In this document: in pieces, positions 10,245 through 21,127 of the stretch
Position numbering within the stretch: position 1 is the stretch's first letter
Layout of the letters: each line of letters starts with the position of its first letter
Assembly: GCA_900618795.1 (NCBI GenBank)
Contig: UYJD01000008.1
Coordinates: forward strand, 941,662-1,005,661
Reading direction: 5' to 3'
Length of the DNA: 64,000 bases
From: Cyanodermella asteris
Taxonomy: Eukaryota; Ascomycota; Lecanoromycetes; Ostropales; Stictidaceae
Notes under the pieces: model-generated
The model's database searches: none
What the model was told of the DNA's origin: nothing
Seen by the model: the letters and a program-made list of their open reading frames with translations, nothing else
Translations under genes and position numbers: made by a program

Positions 10245-11244
10245 ATGTTCTTTATACTGTCTCTTGGGCTGTCTCTGGTCTGCCTGGCACTCTGTTACGA
10301 TCCGAACTCATGGCCACAATGGCCTGTACTCAATACGACCTTGCAATCCTTCATAGTCGTTGCATATCAGCCGGGTCAACCATGGGGTCAGGGTCTCACG
10401 GGCTACACCTTGCAATTTGCACCTCCAGGACCAGATGCTTTTGATGGAAATACCTGGGACTACTGTTCCAGTGGTGGAGGCTACCCTTTCATGCTGTCTC
10501 ACGGGATTATACTCGATACCCCGTTTCCGATCGTGAACTTTTCCGCACCGTTCGCGTCCACCACCGCTGCAATGCTATACACGAATGCGACTGGCGAGAT
10601 ATGGACTGTGAGTGGCGAGACCCACATCTTCTACCATCTTGAATGACCACCTTGCTTCCCGCGAATTGAACTAACGTCCTTCTTAGAGCTGTAACGGCAC
10701 ACTCATACCCATCTCCTTTCCACCCTCCAGACCGCTCATGTTCCGCACTCCAGAGCCAGGAGACCTGATTACCAACTATACCCAGATGGGCTCAAATGCC
10801 TCCTTCCCCTACGAGTACGCCTGGGAAACCACACCTTACACGTGGGACTCCTATCTGACGCCCATGAACGTGACCTGGCCCAAGTCGTACCTGTGGTATA
10901 ACGGCTCCCAGCCCCCGACCGGCGGGCCCGGCTTTGGGCCCGGCGGCAAAGGCAATTTCTGGCAGGCTTGTCCAAACCTCACAATCGGGGAGCTGGGCAT
11001 CAACGCCAGGGGCAAGACGGGCTGGAGTGTGTGGAAGGGAAACGCGCCGGATCGGGCCACGGGTTGCACGAGTGTGATTTTGGCGGCGGTGAGTGTGTTC
11101 GCGCCGTTTTGTAACAAGGAGGGGAGGTGTCGGCCGGGCATCAATCAGCCGATTAGTCCAAGCCCGCAGTGGGGGAAGTTGCCTTCTTGGGATGTTACGC
11201 AGAGGAAGATTGAGGGGAGAGAACCAGGACGGGGTTTGGGCTGA
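10245..11244 (+). CDS. Secreted N-glycosylated protein of unknown function
   Basis: I do not recognise the family. Exon 1 is 10245-10607 and exon 2 is 10687-11244. The intron 10608-10686 begins GTGAGT, has a branch-like CTAAC and ends TTAG. The product has 306 residues. It begins with a clear signal peptide (MFFILSLGLSLVCLALC) and has no later membrane segment, so it should be secreted. At least eight N-glycosylation sequons are visible (NTT, NFS, NAT, NYT, NAS, NVT, NGS, NLT) along with several cysteines (WDYCSSG, SCNG, QACPNL, GCTS, FCNKEGRC) that could pair. A Pro/Gly-rich stretch (GGPGFGPGG) sits in the middle. It could be a wall or apoplastic protein; it is large for a classical small effector. 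Confidence 0.82.
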
Positions 11245-13125
11245 AATCTCCAAATGAACAAACTATCCATGCAGCGGAAAGCTGGGGTCGTAAAAGGAGC
11301 CGGATTTCTGCTTGCTGTGATGAGGCTCTCAACTTTTCATGTTGAGCACGAGTTCAGGCTTTTCCGAATCGAAGAGAAAAATGCGACGCCTTCATGCTCA
11401 AGTCTAGTAGACATCGCTTCATGTCATGGACCTCGCTACCTACCTCGTCAGATACTTCGCTCGATATTCCGCGGAGTCCTTCGCGAGGTTAATCATTGAG
11501 TACTTGACCACGTGCTTTGACTGACACTCCGTCGGACAGTTAACAAGCCAAGACCGAGAACATGACGACTAGAACGCCTATGCATGCTGCAGTAGCACCT
11601 CTGAGGGACGAGAATAAATCGGTCAAGTAAACAGGTCTCTCTTGCTATCATGACGATAAATCCCGCGGCACACTTACGCCTGGCGGAATACGCGGCAGAC
11701 GGCGAAGTCGGAAGGCCTCGATCAGGCTAAGCGGCATCTCGAGACGGAAGACTGGAAGAAAACAAGAGTGCAATGTTCTGCTGTAGGGTACTTTCCTGGT
11801 GTGTCGCCTCCCCTCACACACAGTGACACACTCCGAAGAACATAAGCGCTGGCGACAAAGTAATAGAAAACGGTCGCCTGACGTTCACACATTGTCCTCG
11901 TATCCCATGCTTCGGGATGAGCAGTTTCATCACCCTCTTGGTGGGACAGGTGCTGGTCGCCACCTGGGCCGGCGAGTCTATCGGCAATCAAGCCCGCTCT
12001 CGTAATCGTTAGTGGTGACGGGAGCACATGGCAGCGAGACACGGTGCTCAATACGGTCCGGCGGTCGTGGTAGAGGCCTCAACATGCGATCTGAGCATTG
12101 ATTTTTCATGATGCCATGGACACATTGTTCTGAACAACGGCATTATTATCAGCATTTCGTCCAAGACGCTGGTCCGCTCAGTTGCACTTCGGCCACGAAT
12201 TAACCCCACAATAAACTTTTTACATCAGCACACCCACTTTCAGCTCCCCTCCCCTTTCGCGAAGCATGTTCCCGTTTGAGCGGCGCCACTTTGTCAGTGA
12301 CGTGCAGCCTTTCCGGTATGAGAGTAATATGCCGGACAGTGGGTCTAAGAAATCGATTGGGGAATTGATCTAGATGACGGTCCATCTTCCAACCCCTAGC
12401 CTGGCCTCTCGTTGACCGAAATCCATTTTCCAGGTCTCTTTACCTGTCGCCCCCAAAGATTCTTTGATCAGCCCTCTGAAGTCCAGCGCTAAAACTACCA
12501 GTCGCGTTGAAACAGCCCTGCGCTATCGGTGCCCAATATCCATCAGCTCCAGATAGACTTTTGCGAGCTGAACTTGCGCACGGCCGGGGCTTTCCATCTG
12601 TCTGCTTACTGGCTCATTTACACATGTCTAATTTCGGTGATCTGCCATCGACGACAAACGCGTCGAAGGGTCTGCTCTCCGCATCCTTTACCGCCCACCC
12701 GGCTCTCAATCGGTCGCCTGCACTTCAGGTATCATTGGTTCCGAAGTGTAGTGAGAACTGTGCGTCCAATGGCAGATGAGCCAACGCGGTATGTATGATT
12801 GTATGTACATGGTGGTGGCCAGCCAGGCCAGGCCGCCAGCCTGTTCTGTCTGCTCTGCCGCTCCGATGTCTCGAGCATTCTGTGGTCGCTTGAAATCAAC
12901 AACAACGAGCGCCAGACTGTTGGCACATGCCCAGCTAGTGGTGCAAAGCGGTACCACTCGTGGCGGATGGTAATTCTGCCGCTTGGTAGAGTGCGGTTTC
13001 TCCAATTCCTTTCGCTTTCTATCTTCCTGACATTCGCCTGCGTCACCTGTCTCGACAGAGCCGCGCTGTCTGCGCGTGCTTGCTTCTTTCTGTATTAATG
13101 TATTTTCTATAGTCCTCTACTAATA
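11245..13125. other. Intergenic, 1.9 kb
   Basis: No convincing gene. Open frames up to about 110 codons occur on both strands but mostly lack proper starts and show no family motifs. A CACGTG hexamer lies at 11509-11514. The last few hundred bases should be the promoter of the pseudoprotease gene. Confidence 0.4.
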
Positions 13126-15144
13126 ATGTTCGACAAGAGACTACTTGGTGCGGCTGCAGCTTCATTGCTTTCGGCCGCAAGAGCGCAGCAACCACAGCAG
13201 GTTCCTTTCAATGCTTCTACCAGCGCCGGCCCAGATGGCCCATGGAATTTCATCACCCTCCAGATCGGATCAGGGCCATCCTCGGCGGTCGACTTCTATC
13301 CAATGCTCAGTGACCAAGCTTCGGTGGTTGTTGCGGATAATGTCTGTGTCGGAGACAAGTCTCAATGTCTCAAGCCCGTGCCGGGCTACTACAACAGCGG
13401 CTTTCAGAGTTACAAGAACAATTCACAGAACATCGCTCCGGGAGATCAGAACGTGACACAATATGACGGAGGTCTAGCCGACCAGCTGTCGCTGTCTGGC
13501 AAAGGGCACTTCTGGGTAGACGCCATTGGCGGAGATATCAAAGCTGACAACATCAGCTTCTTCGTGGCGACAGATCTTAATCAGAAGGACGGCAACAGGC
13601 CCTACAAGCCTCTGTCGTTACTTTCACTAGAACCTAATGCGGACCGCAATCAGGTCAGAACGACGACAGGCAACGCAACCGCCACTACACTTCTTGGTCA
13701 CTATACAAACACAACGAAAGGCGCTTCGACTTCATTCTCGATACATATGGGATCCGCAGCCTACAATCAGAGCGGTTCGCTGTATCTCGGCGGGTATGAC
13801 CCGTCTCGTGTAATCGAACCTCCTGCGGTATTTCCCCACCTCGGTTTCATCCGTCTCAACACCATTTCCTTCGGCTCTGCCTCCGGCGATAGTCCATGGG
13901 CGAACACCACTCTACCTTCGGACTTCCTCGGCAATCCAGCCGATATCATAATATCACCTCACGTTCCTCACATCTACCTTGCGCAGGAAGTCTGCGATCT
14001 CATGTCCCAACACCTTCCAATTTCGTATGATAATGATACCAACCTTTTTTTATGGAATACCTCCTCTCCAGCATATCACGACATTGTCACAAGCCCTTCC
14101 TACCTGAACTTTACCTTTGGAGACACACCACATACTTCGATTCGCGTTCCATTTACCCTTCTCAATCTTACCATGACCGCTCCCTTGAAGGATAGACCAA
14201 CGCAGTACTTTCCGTGCTCAGGCCGGCCCAACCTTTGGAATCTCGGCCGTGCATTTCTGCAGTCGGCGATGCTTATGCAGAATTACAATCCAGATTACGT
14301 CATGGTAGCTCAAGCACCCGGACCATTCTTCAAGCTGTCGTCACCGTCACCGTCCGCAATCTCAAGCGCAAACCCTACAATTTCGCCCCTTTCCAATGCG
14401 CCGAAATGGGAGGCAACATGGCAAGGCCTGCTCACACCACTCGGGTCAGACGGCAGTAGCAACAGTGGCATTCTACCTACCAGCGCGCCATCAGACTCGA
14501 CATCCAGCTCAGGACTGACAGGCGGTTCCATTGCGGGCGTCGTTATAGGCGCTCTCGGCGGAATCGTGTTGATCGCCGGACTCGTCCTGTTCTCGCATCG
14601 CTACAGAAGCAAGCGGGCGAAGCCTCCGCTCACCAGCCGATCGAGAGGTACCGGACCAGGGAGCTACATCAGCGCACCGAGCCTTCACCATCCGGGCCAA
14701 AGTCAGTCTTCGGTACCGCCCCTGTACAGCCCGACATATCAATATGTACACACCGCCAAAGAGAAGATCCTCAGCCCGGGAAGCCCGGGAAGTGGCGCCT
14801 TCGAAGCGCCGGGGACGCCTCGGAGCGTGCGATCACAGATCCGGGTGCCGACGAGCATCTACAAATCCAACTCCCACCACTCGAATCGCTCGCATCCGTC
14901 GTTGCGGTCGCAACGATCCACTCATTCTGCGCATCCGTCGCACGCAGGGCTGATCCCGGCCATGCCGACGACGAGACGCAGCGTGACGCCGCTTGTGGAG
15001 GTTGAGGGTAGCAAGGGGATTGAGAGTGTGGAGCTGGATTCTAGGCCTTCGACGGGTGAACGCTTCGAGCTGGCCGATCACACTTGGAGTCCGGCGGAGA
15101 TGAGTGCGAGCAGGTTTAGCAGGGATATGACGCCAAAGTTTTGA
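13126..15144 (+). CDS. Peptidase A1-like membrane protein lacking the catalytic aspartates
   Basis: Single exon, 672 residues, ATG at 13126. A signal peptide (about residues 1-20, ending SAARAQ) is followed by an aspartyl-protease-like fold with many N-glycosylation sequons. Where an active enzyme has the first DTGS or DSGS, this protein reads FYPMLSDQAS after LQIGSGPSSAV. The second site region (IIISPHVPHIYLAQEVC) also lacks DSGT. It is therefore probably not a protease. A Ser/Thr-rich stalk leads to one membrane segment (about residues 466-490, GGSIAGVVIGALGGIVLIAG). After it comes a basic, Ser-rich cytosolic tail of roughly 180 residues. Similar non-catalytic A1-like proteins are common in Dothideomycetes and related fungi. 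The layout of ectodomain, stalk and tail resembles a surface sensor, which is inference. Confidence 0.85.
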   Translation: MFDKRLLGAAAASLLSAARAQQPQQVPFNASTSAGPDGPWNFITLQIGSGPSSAVDFYPMLSDQASVVVADNVCVGDKSQCLKPVPGYYNSGFQSYKNNSQNIAPGDQNVTQYDGGLADQLSLSGKGHFWVDAIGGDIKADNISFFVATDLNQKDGNRPYKPLSLLSLEPNADRNQVRTTTGNATATTLLGHYTNTTKGASTSFSIHMGSAAYNQSGSLYLGGYDPSRVIEPPAVFPHLGFIRLNTISFGSASGDSPWANTTLPSDFLGNPADIIISPHVPHIYLAQEVCDLMSQHLPISYDNDTNLFLWNTSSPAYHDIVTSPSYLNFTFGDTPHTSIRVPFTLLNLTMTAPLKDRPTQYFPCSGRPNLWNLGRAFLQSAMLMQNYNPDYVMVAQAPGPFFKLSSPSPSAISSANPTISPLSNAPKWEATWQGLLTPLGSDGSSNSGILPTSAPSDSTSSSGLTGGSIAGVVIGALGGIVLIAGLVLFSHRYRSKRAKPPLTSRSRGTGPGSYISAPSLHHPGQSQSSVPPLYSPTYQYVHTAKEKILSPGSPGSGAFEAPGTPRSVRSQIRVPTSIYKSNSHHSNRSHPSLRSQRSTHSAHPSHAGLIPAMPTTRRSVTPLVEVEGSKGIESVELDSRPSTGERFELADHTWSPAEMSASRFSRDMTPKF

Positions 15145-15382
15145 CCTATAGATGCCACCCAGAAAAGTAAAATATAATGATACCCCGGCGAAACGCCTTC
15201 TACTTGCTTTACTCCTATCTCCTAGATGTCTTCTTGTTGAGCACACGAGATATGCAACTGCAATCCGAATGCCAGTGTGGTACTTCGCCATCTGAATATT
15301 TCATTAAATAGCTTGACATCGCTTGCTGGCTGTACGCACAGCTGGCCTAGCGCTTGACATGTCGTCCCTTTGCGACGTAAAG

Positions 15383-16174
15383 CTAGCGCACCCTCCGCAT
15401 AGCCCAGTAGACACCTCTCATCGGTGGTGGCATGAACGGATTCTTCCAATCACGTACCCAGTTCCAATGTTCGGGTCGCAGGCCCCATGCCGCCAGATCC
15501 ACAGTCTCATAGATCTCCTCCACCCATTCTTTGTTCTTTTCGGAAATCAGGCCACCCATCTAGCCAACCCACAAAGTGTCCGGAGCAAGTCGCGAGAGAA
15601 TTGAAACACGTTTTCGTCTGTACAAAACGAATCGTCAGGTGCAATGTGGTAGCCCAAGACCACCGTTCCAACTTTCGAGAACTGCACCAACGCAGACATG
15701 GCCGACCAGGCTTGCATAAAGCTCATTGCGTTGTTGAAAAAGTTTGTTCGCCATGATAATGTCGATCTCTCCGAAGAAGCAGAGCAGCTCCGCCGGAATG
15801 CCATGCGCAGAGATTCGAGTCTGGATGAAACGCGCTTGAAAGCCTTTTGGGCAGGACGTCGCCGACGTGGCCTGCTTGCTCGACCCGCTCACTCGGGAAG
15901 TGTCGTTGAACAGAGCGAGGCCGAGCCGCCACAGCTCCAGACAATCGTCCATGGCGGTCATCTTGTGAGTTGAAGCCCCGTCGTAGGCCAGATATCTGAA
16001 ATCTTGGCCGATACCGGGTCCTGCTTCGAGGAGCCTCGCACCATTCCGGAGCCGAGATAGCATCTGCTGGTAGTATGGATGTGATCTGATTGTGTCCCTT
16101 GCGAACAACCGGGTGCCGATTGCTGGGTATTCTCCAAACATCCAAGCCTGGTTCCTCTGCACGGCCATTAACAT
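15383..16174 (-). CDS. SAM-dependent methyltransferase-like protein, frame disturbed
   Basis: Resembles the fungal class I methyltransferases found in meroterpenoid gene clusters (relatives of AusD/Trt5). From the ATG at 16174 the protein reads YPAIGTRLF, then HPYYQQMLSRLRNGARLLEAG (motif I region), GQDFRYLAYDGA and GEIDIIMAN. The homologous reading then moves to another frame (NFFNNAMSFMQAWSAM to SRDLLRTLCG) near the five-A run at 15737-15741. It returns to the first frame before MGGLISEKNKEWVEEIY, which ends with a stop at 15383-15385. The total span is a multiple of three, so two opposite small indels would explain it. Motif I reads LEAGPGIGQD instead of the usual LDLGCCFGQD, so cofactor binding may be weakened. 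A GTGAGC-AAAAG stretch inside VSGSSKQATS could be an intron, but it does not keep the frame. No other cluster genes surround it. It is either a decaying gene or one with sequencing errors. Confidence 0.6.
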
Positions 16175-16279
16175 GAGGACCGATATGTGGATCGGGACCG
16201 CAACAGCAGATTTCTAAAGAAACAAACGGCTTAACTTTGACTTACAGTGTTACAAAGACAGGCCTCAAGCCTCGGACTC

Positions 16280-16585
16280 TCAATGCCAACGTAGCTTCGG
16301 TAAAAAGTCTTTCACCTCGTCGGTCAAAATCGTCGGCAGCTCATCGTCTCGGCGCCTCCAGGGCCGCTCGACGATGGCTAGATTGAAAGTGTTGTCCGGG
16401 CCCTGATATCGGTAGACGTTCAGACGACCCGAGTGCGAAAATGATCCTGGTGTTCGAAAATTTACAGACTCGTATGTCCCTTCCTTGAGCGTGATGAACG
16501 ATCTCCAAAAACACGGGAAAAGTTTTCGGCGCAGGTGTTTCAAACGACGTAGAAGGCTGTCCTTGTATTCGGACATGCGATCCAT
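16280..16585 (-). CDS. Small hypothetical protein, 101 residues
   Basis: Open frame from an ATG at 16585 to a stop at 16280, 101 codons, upstream of the methyltransferase-like gene and on the same strand. It starts MDRMSEYKDSLLRRLKHLRR and is basic at the N-terminus. I recognise no domain, signal peptide or membrane segment. It may be a real small gene, an upstream exon of something longer, or chance. Confidence 0.3.
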   Translation of the reverse strand: MDRMSEYKDSLLRRLKHLRRKLFPCFWRSFITLKEGTYESVNFRTPGSFSHSGRLNVYRYQGPDNTFNLAIVERPWRRRDDELPTILTDEVKDFLPKLRWH

Positions 16586-17927
16586 GCTTTGATCTGGGTT
16601 TAGATTCTGACTGAGCGTGTATTGGGAGACAAAATGATATTTAAACGCGCCCCAACGCCCTCGACTCGTGTCGACGTATCGATATGTCGACGAGAAGCGA
16701 GGTCAAGAGGGAACACTCAATGTCGTGCATAAACGGTCCTGGTGACGCATGCTTTTGACTTACGTTTTGTTGTCGGCGATCACAGATATCTCGAGTGCAG
16801 AGCATCATCGTAGTGAGTCAACGTCCTTTGGCTCGAAGACTCCCTGCGCTCTCGACTCCTGACGCCCACTGGTCGCCATGGACATGAGGGGGTCCAGAGC
16901 GTAGAGACCTGCGGCTTGCGATCCGCTCTTTGTTGCAACAGCTTGTTTTCATCGCGGCGCTGTCGAAGCAGTTCAGAAAGTCGTTGCCGGAGGATGGTGT
17001 CCTGTGTTTGTTGAAGAGAATGGAGACGGTGCAGATGCAGGATGACCTATGTGCTTCGCGTATTCGCCCAGCAAGGACAGATTTGGTGAGCTGTTGCCAT
17101 ACAATGAAAATTGCGCCAACAGTAAGCAAGGAGGTCAGAACAAGATGAGCACTAAAGTTAGCAAGATAAACGCTTTGAGTTTGTCTCGTTGGTAGCGTCG
17201 AACAGGATGGCCGAATTTCCAGCAGTTTCGCCACAAAATATGCTACAACCAACTGAAAGATATCGCACCGTAATTTGTCTGTTCCGTTCGTTTTGCACGA
17301 AGCATCTACATCTTCACGTGAAATCGGTATACGCGTACTCACGGCTGCCCAAACCTATAAACCTGCAAGACACAGAACGAGCCAAAAGGAACATCGCGAT
17401 TCCGGCGATGTCGATCACGTCCAAGAGTCATTTTGCGTGCTTGTCGCCTTGCGTGTCAGGTGTCTTGGAGCCTCCAAGGACCCACAGTCGGTGATGCACC
17501 GAACAAATCATGGCCTTAGCTGTACGAGGCGTCGAAAATCCTTTTCTGTCTTGTTCGACAGACGCAGATGGGATCAGCTAGTGATAACATGATCGGCAGA
17601 TATTGTGTCAAGATTGGTCCCGGAGGGTCCTGCGACATGGCATTTCATCACGATTGGCATGTTCGTGGCTCCGAAGTGTCGTCAATTGCCATCCATCTCC
17701 ATCAGCAATCACACATTCTTATGACGTAGACCATGATTTGAAGGTAGAGCCCCTCTGCCCAGCTAGCATTTAAAAAGGGTGTGAATTTGTGCGGCTTGCT
17801 CATGCGAGCAGATCATCACAGAAATTTCAAGACCGTAGTTGAAATTATACATTTACTGTCGCTACGCGAACAGGCAAGAAGTACTTAGTCCACCTTGAAA
17901 CACCATCTACCATTGAAACTCGCCATT
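16586..17927. other. Intergenic, 1.3 kb
   Basis: No convincing gene. A minus-strand open frame at 16818-17342 (174 codons) has one hydrophobic stretch (LVLTSLLTVGAIFIVW) but no ATG at its start and no recognised family. A palindromic TTCACGTGAA lies at 17313-17322. Confidence 0.35.
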
Positions 17928-18613
17928 ATGACTCATCGTCAGACCCACGACAACTACGACTCCCTCACCAACGCCCAAGGCGAGTTCCAGCCTTCGAAAC
18001 CGCGCGACCAACCACAGCAACACGGAGGCGTGAGTCTTCCAAAACACACCTTCTGTCCGCCAGACTCGATGTACTGACTTCTCTCTCCCAGCACTCCGTC
18101 GGCACCAAAGTCGGCAACGACGCCAAGCCCGAGTTCCACGCTCAGCAGGTCGCACCAGGCACAGCACCGAAATCAAACCTCTTCCAGCCGAACTCCGTCT
18201 CCGAAACCCCAGGACAGGCTGACAACGAGCTTGCCGGTCGCCAACACGGCAAGGAGAATACGTCAACATCAGCCCAGGACACGCTTGTGGGTGCGACCTC
18301 CAAGGATGTACATGCCGGGCTTGGGCAGCCGATTGCCGGTCAAACACATGGTGATGTCGATGGCAAGGTGTCGAGGTCCGGAGGGCGGCTCGGAACGGGC
18401 GGCGAAGGTCACGATCTCAATGCCGCTGATCGAGACACGCGGGGCGGCGCTCTCAGGGCGAATGACCGGGACGACCTGAAGAGCCGGGATCCCGCTGCCC
18501 CAGGCGTTTTCAGCAGCAAGTATGCTGGTGCTGAGGAGCGGGAACCGGAAGGCGCCTATACTTTGGCCAGAGAAAGCGGGACTGCTAGCAAGGGACAGGC
18601 TGGCGGTTTCTAA
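17928..18613 (+). CDS. Small hydrophilic, disordered fungal protein (hydrophilin-like)
   Basis: Two exons: 17928-18029 and 18092-18613. The intron 18030-18091 (62 bases) begins GTGAGT and ends CCAG. The product has 207 residues. I do not know a characterised homolog, though the motif NDAKPEFHAQ followed by PGTAPKSNLFQPN is the kind seen in short conserved fungal proteins. The sequence is rich in Gly, Asp, Gln, Ser and Thr, has almost no hydrophobic core and no signal peptide. This composition resembles hydrophilins and LEA-like stress proteins, so a role in desiccation or osmotic stress is possible but unproven. The first ATG at 17928 is preferred because the exon it opens splices in frame. 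Confidence 0.75.
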
Positions 18614-19317
18614 GGAGTGAACATCATCAAGCTTCGCACGTACTTGTACAACAAATGACGCCTGCAATGCAGAAAAGAAGCCACCAACAAAGAACATATC
18701 CAAACTGCTGTGTCATTGAACGTACTTTGAAAGCTGAAGATTGTCAGGACCGGCCACTTGGGCTGCCTCCAAAGCTGCTTTCGCGAAGCTCTCTTGAGCC
18801 TTTCATACGTCTCGGCACGTGTAGCAATGGAACAAGCTCCTCTTCAACATCGGGATCGAAGTCGGGTTCCCCACAACACGAAAGAGAGGTCAAGAGACTT
18901 TCCAAGGACCGTTTTGATCGCATGCTCATAGAGCTTGTCGAAGTCTTCAGACTCTCTTGTTTCGAGTTTCGTTTCGCTATTGCCGACGGAAGCATATCGT
19001 ACAATAGACTCGTCTTGCTTCTTCTGTCGTTGTATTTCGTGAATGTCATTGATTGTGATGGCCGCAATGAGTCCTTGCTTGGTACTTCGTGAATAGGCTG
19101 ACGTCGTTAGCTGCAAAGCCTGTCTTCGGACCGAAATGCATACCTCGAGTCGATGCGGTATGTATACCGATGAGCTGGTTGAATACCAATAATTCGACGG
19201 GCCGTAGACGGATACTTCCACCTCTTTGCCTTCATGGCTCCGCAGGTCTCCGGTAATAGCTTCTTCTTCTTCCTCTGTGTCTGCATTCGAATTCGAGACA
19301 GTATACTCAGGCAGCTC
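18614..19317. other. Intergenic, 0.7 kb, between convergent genes
   Basis: The hydrophilin-like gene (plus) and psf3 (minus) end toward this stretch. Overlapping open frames up to 145 codons occur on both strands but have no family signature, and I do not call a gene. Confidence 0.35.
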
Positions 19318-19848
19318 CTAAGCCTTCTTCTCGCCCATCCAAGTCCTGACCGCCTTCGCACTATCATGCGCCGCCCTGAACAGCTCTCTTTCCCTCTCGT
19401 CGAGCCCCCTCATGAATTGGTCTGCACTGCTGACCCTCCTCACGTTCTGAGCCATGTCCGCAATTTCCGCCGCACGCATGCGAAACGTATCCGATAGCAC
19501 GTCTACGATATCGTCCTCCTCGAACAGCTCCAGAACGCGCTCGGCGCTCTCGTAGAAGTGCGGGGCCAACTGTCGGAGATCAACCGTACGAGGATCGGCT
19601 TTCAACGCGTTCAGGACCTTGCCGGAGAGGGACTCGGGCAAGTCGAGGGAGATGGGTGCGTTGCTGCCGATTCGCTGGATGGCCAGGAAGGCGGCGAGGT
19701 AGATAGGCAGCGAGATGCGCGAGTTGGCGGCGAGGGTTTCGCCGGGACGCGAGTCGAGGATACCGAGATGCGGAATATCGAATGACAGCGTGCTGGGTAA
19801 TGTGTGCGACGTTGAGAGTATTGAGGAGAGGGAGTAGTAATGTGACAT
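19318..19848 (-). CDS. psf3: GINS complex subunit Psf3
   Basis: Psf3 is one of four subunits of GINS, which joins Cdc45 and Mcm2-7 to form the replicative helicase in the nucleus. The single exon gives 176 residues from the ATG at 19848. The N-terminal B-domain motif is clear: MSHYYSLSSIL, then FDIPHLGILDSRPGE. It is followed by SRISLPIYLAAFLA, and the alpha-helical part contains LPESLSGKVLNALKADPRTV, the most typical Psf3 stretch. The length agrees with fungal Psf3 proteins. The C-terminus ends in a lysine-rich tail (WMGEKKA). Confidence 0.93.
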   Translation of the reverse strand: MSHYYSLSSILSTSHTLPSTLSFDIPHLGILDSRPGETLAANSRISLPIYLAAFLAIQRIGSNAPISLDLPESLSGKVLNALKADPRTVDLRQLAPHFYESAERVLELFEEDDIVDVLSDTFRMRAAEIADMAQNVRRVSSADQFMRGLDERERELFRAAHDSAKAVRTWMGEKKA

Positions 19849-20912
19849 GTTGGACCTTGTGCGGATTTGTTGGAGGGCTCAATTGTCAGGCTCGTCCGAG
19901 GTGGTGTTGACCGTGGTGGAGAGAAGTCGCGGGGCGCGTCGCATGAGGTCACTTCACATTCGCGTCGAAGAGCGTGCGTCAGCAATAAAACTCGAGAGGG
20001 TCGTCTGAGCTCCGTTCAACATCGCAAACCCGTCTGTGATCATACGTGCAGGAAGCGATAGTTTAATAGTCCTTACGAGTGGTGGTGCGAACGAGAAGCA
20101 CTTGGGTCACTTTTGGACCGTCCCCGAAAGCTCAAATCTGTGTCTCTCAGGCACTACGGCTGCCGAGAGAGAAGAAGAGTTGATTACGAGCATCATTGGC
20201 GACATCCAAATCCCCGATGACATAAAAAAAATAAAAATAACGATGACTGCTATGTATACATTTGTCGAGAAGCTTGGCGGCTTGAAGACGAATGTGATGA
20301 GGATGAGATTGTTTGTTTCAGTATCTACGACTCTACCTTGCCCCATATTCACAAAAAACAATCATGGCAACCCCACGCAAATCTACTGACATGTGCAGTG
20401 CCAGGAGCATCGCGAAGCAGTTGTCCAGCACCTACAAAAAGGTTCATTAATGGATGACAATGAAATTGAGCTTGGTATTGTGGCCGCATGAGCGTGGTGC
20501 CAGGCTTCCTCCGATCTTGAGATTCTGGTGGTAGTTGAACGTTTCATATTGTAAGGGCCCAAAAAAATACACGACTCGCACTTTGGCTACTGCACATCAA
20601 GCTCAGCTAAACTCAGTCGGAGTGGTATGCCTTATTGGGCTACTGGATTGATGGCAGCCTTGCAGTGGCATCGGTTCCATGAAGTTCTCGCGCCGGAATC
20701 CCGCACTCAATCACCTTGATCCGGATCCAGTTCAGATTTACAGGCACCGTCTCGTATCATTGCACCCAATCAGAGAGAGCAAAAGCTGTTGTTTTGGATC
20801 ATGTGAGTCAGGCGAGGTTGCAGCCGTGCAGGATCGACCTTCCGAACTGAATCCGTGAACGGTAAAGATCTTTTCATCTGTTGCGGCGAATCATCGTGTC
20901 AAGCTGAGCTGA

Positions 20913-20931
20913 CCGAGCTAACCTAGCTCGG
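20913..20931. promoter_or_regulatory. 7-bp inverted repeat upstream of the COMT-type gene
   Basis: CCGAGCT, five bases, then AGCTCGG, a perfect inverted repeat about 200 bases upstream of the ATG at 21128 and about 60 bases from a TATA-like box. Half-sites containing CGG are typical of Zn2Cys6 regulators, so an operator is possible. One copy alone is weak evidence. Confidence 0.25.
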
Positions 20932-20990
20932 ATCTCAACTCGAATGAGTGATTAAAGCCGATTCTTCCGCCGCCGAGCATGTCTCTACAG

Positions 20991-20997
20991 TATAAAG
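20991..20997 (+). promoter_or_regulatory. TATA-like box, COMT-type gene
   Basis: TATAAAG lies 137 bases upstream of the ATG at 21128, a plausible distance for a fungal core promoter. Confidence 0.35.
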
Positions 20998-21127
20998 CAC
21001 TGAAGCGTCTGCTTCTCTTCCCAACGGGTCTGATCGATGCTCTTGTTTTCTGTCTGAAACGTTGCCCACCACATCTAAACCTTTAACGCCGGTCTCACAA
21101 GTACTTTCAGTATTTCCACTTGAAAAC

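Larger units (their letters stand above)
19849..21127. other. Intergenic, 1.3 kb
   Basis: No gene recognised. It contains an A-rich tract near 20224-20240, an inverted repeat at 20913-20931 and a TATA-like box at 20991-20997 before the COMT-type gene. Confidence 0.4.
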
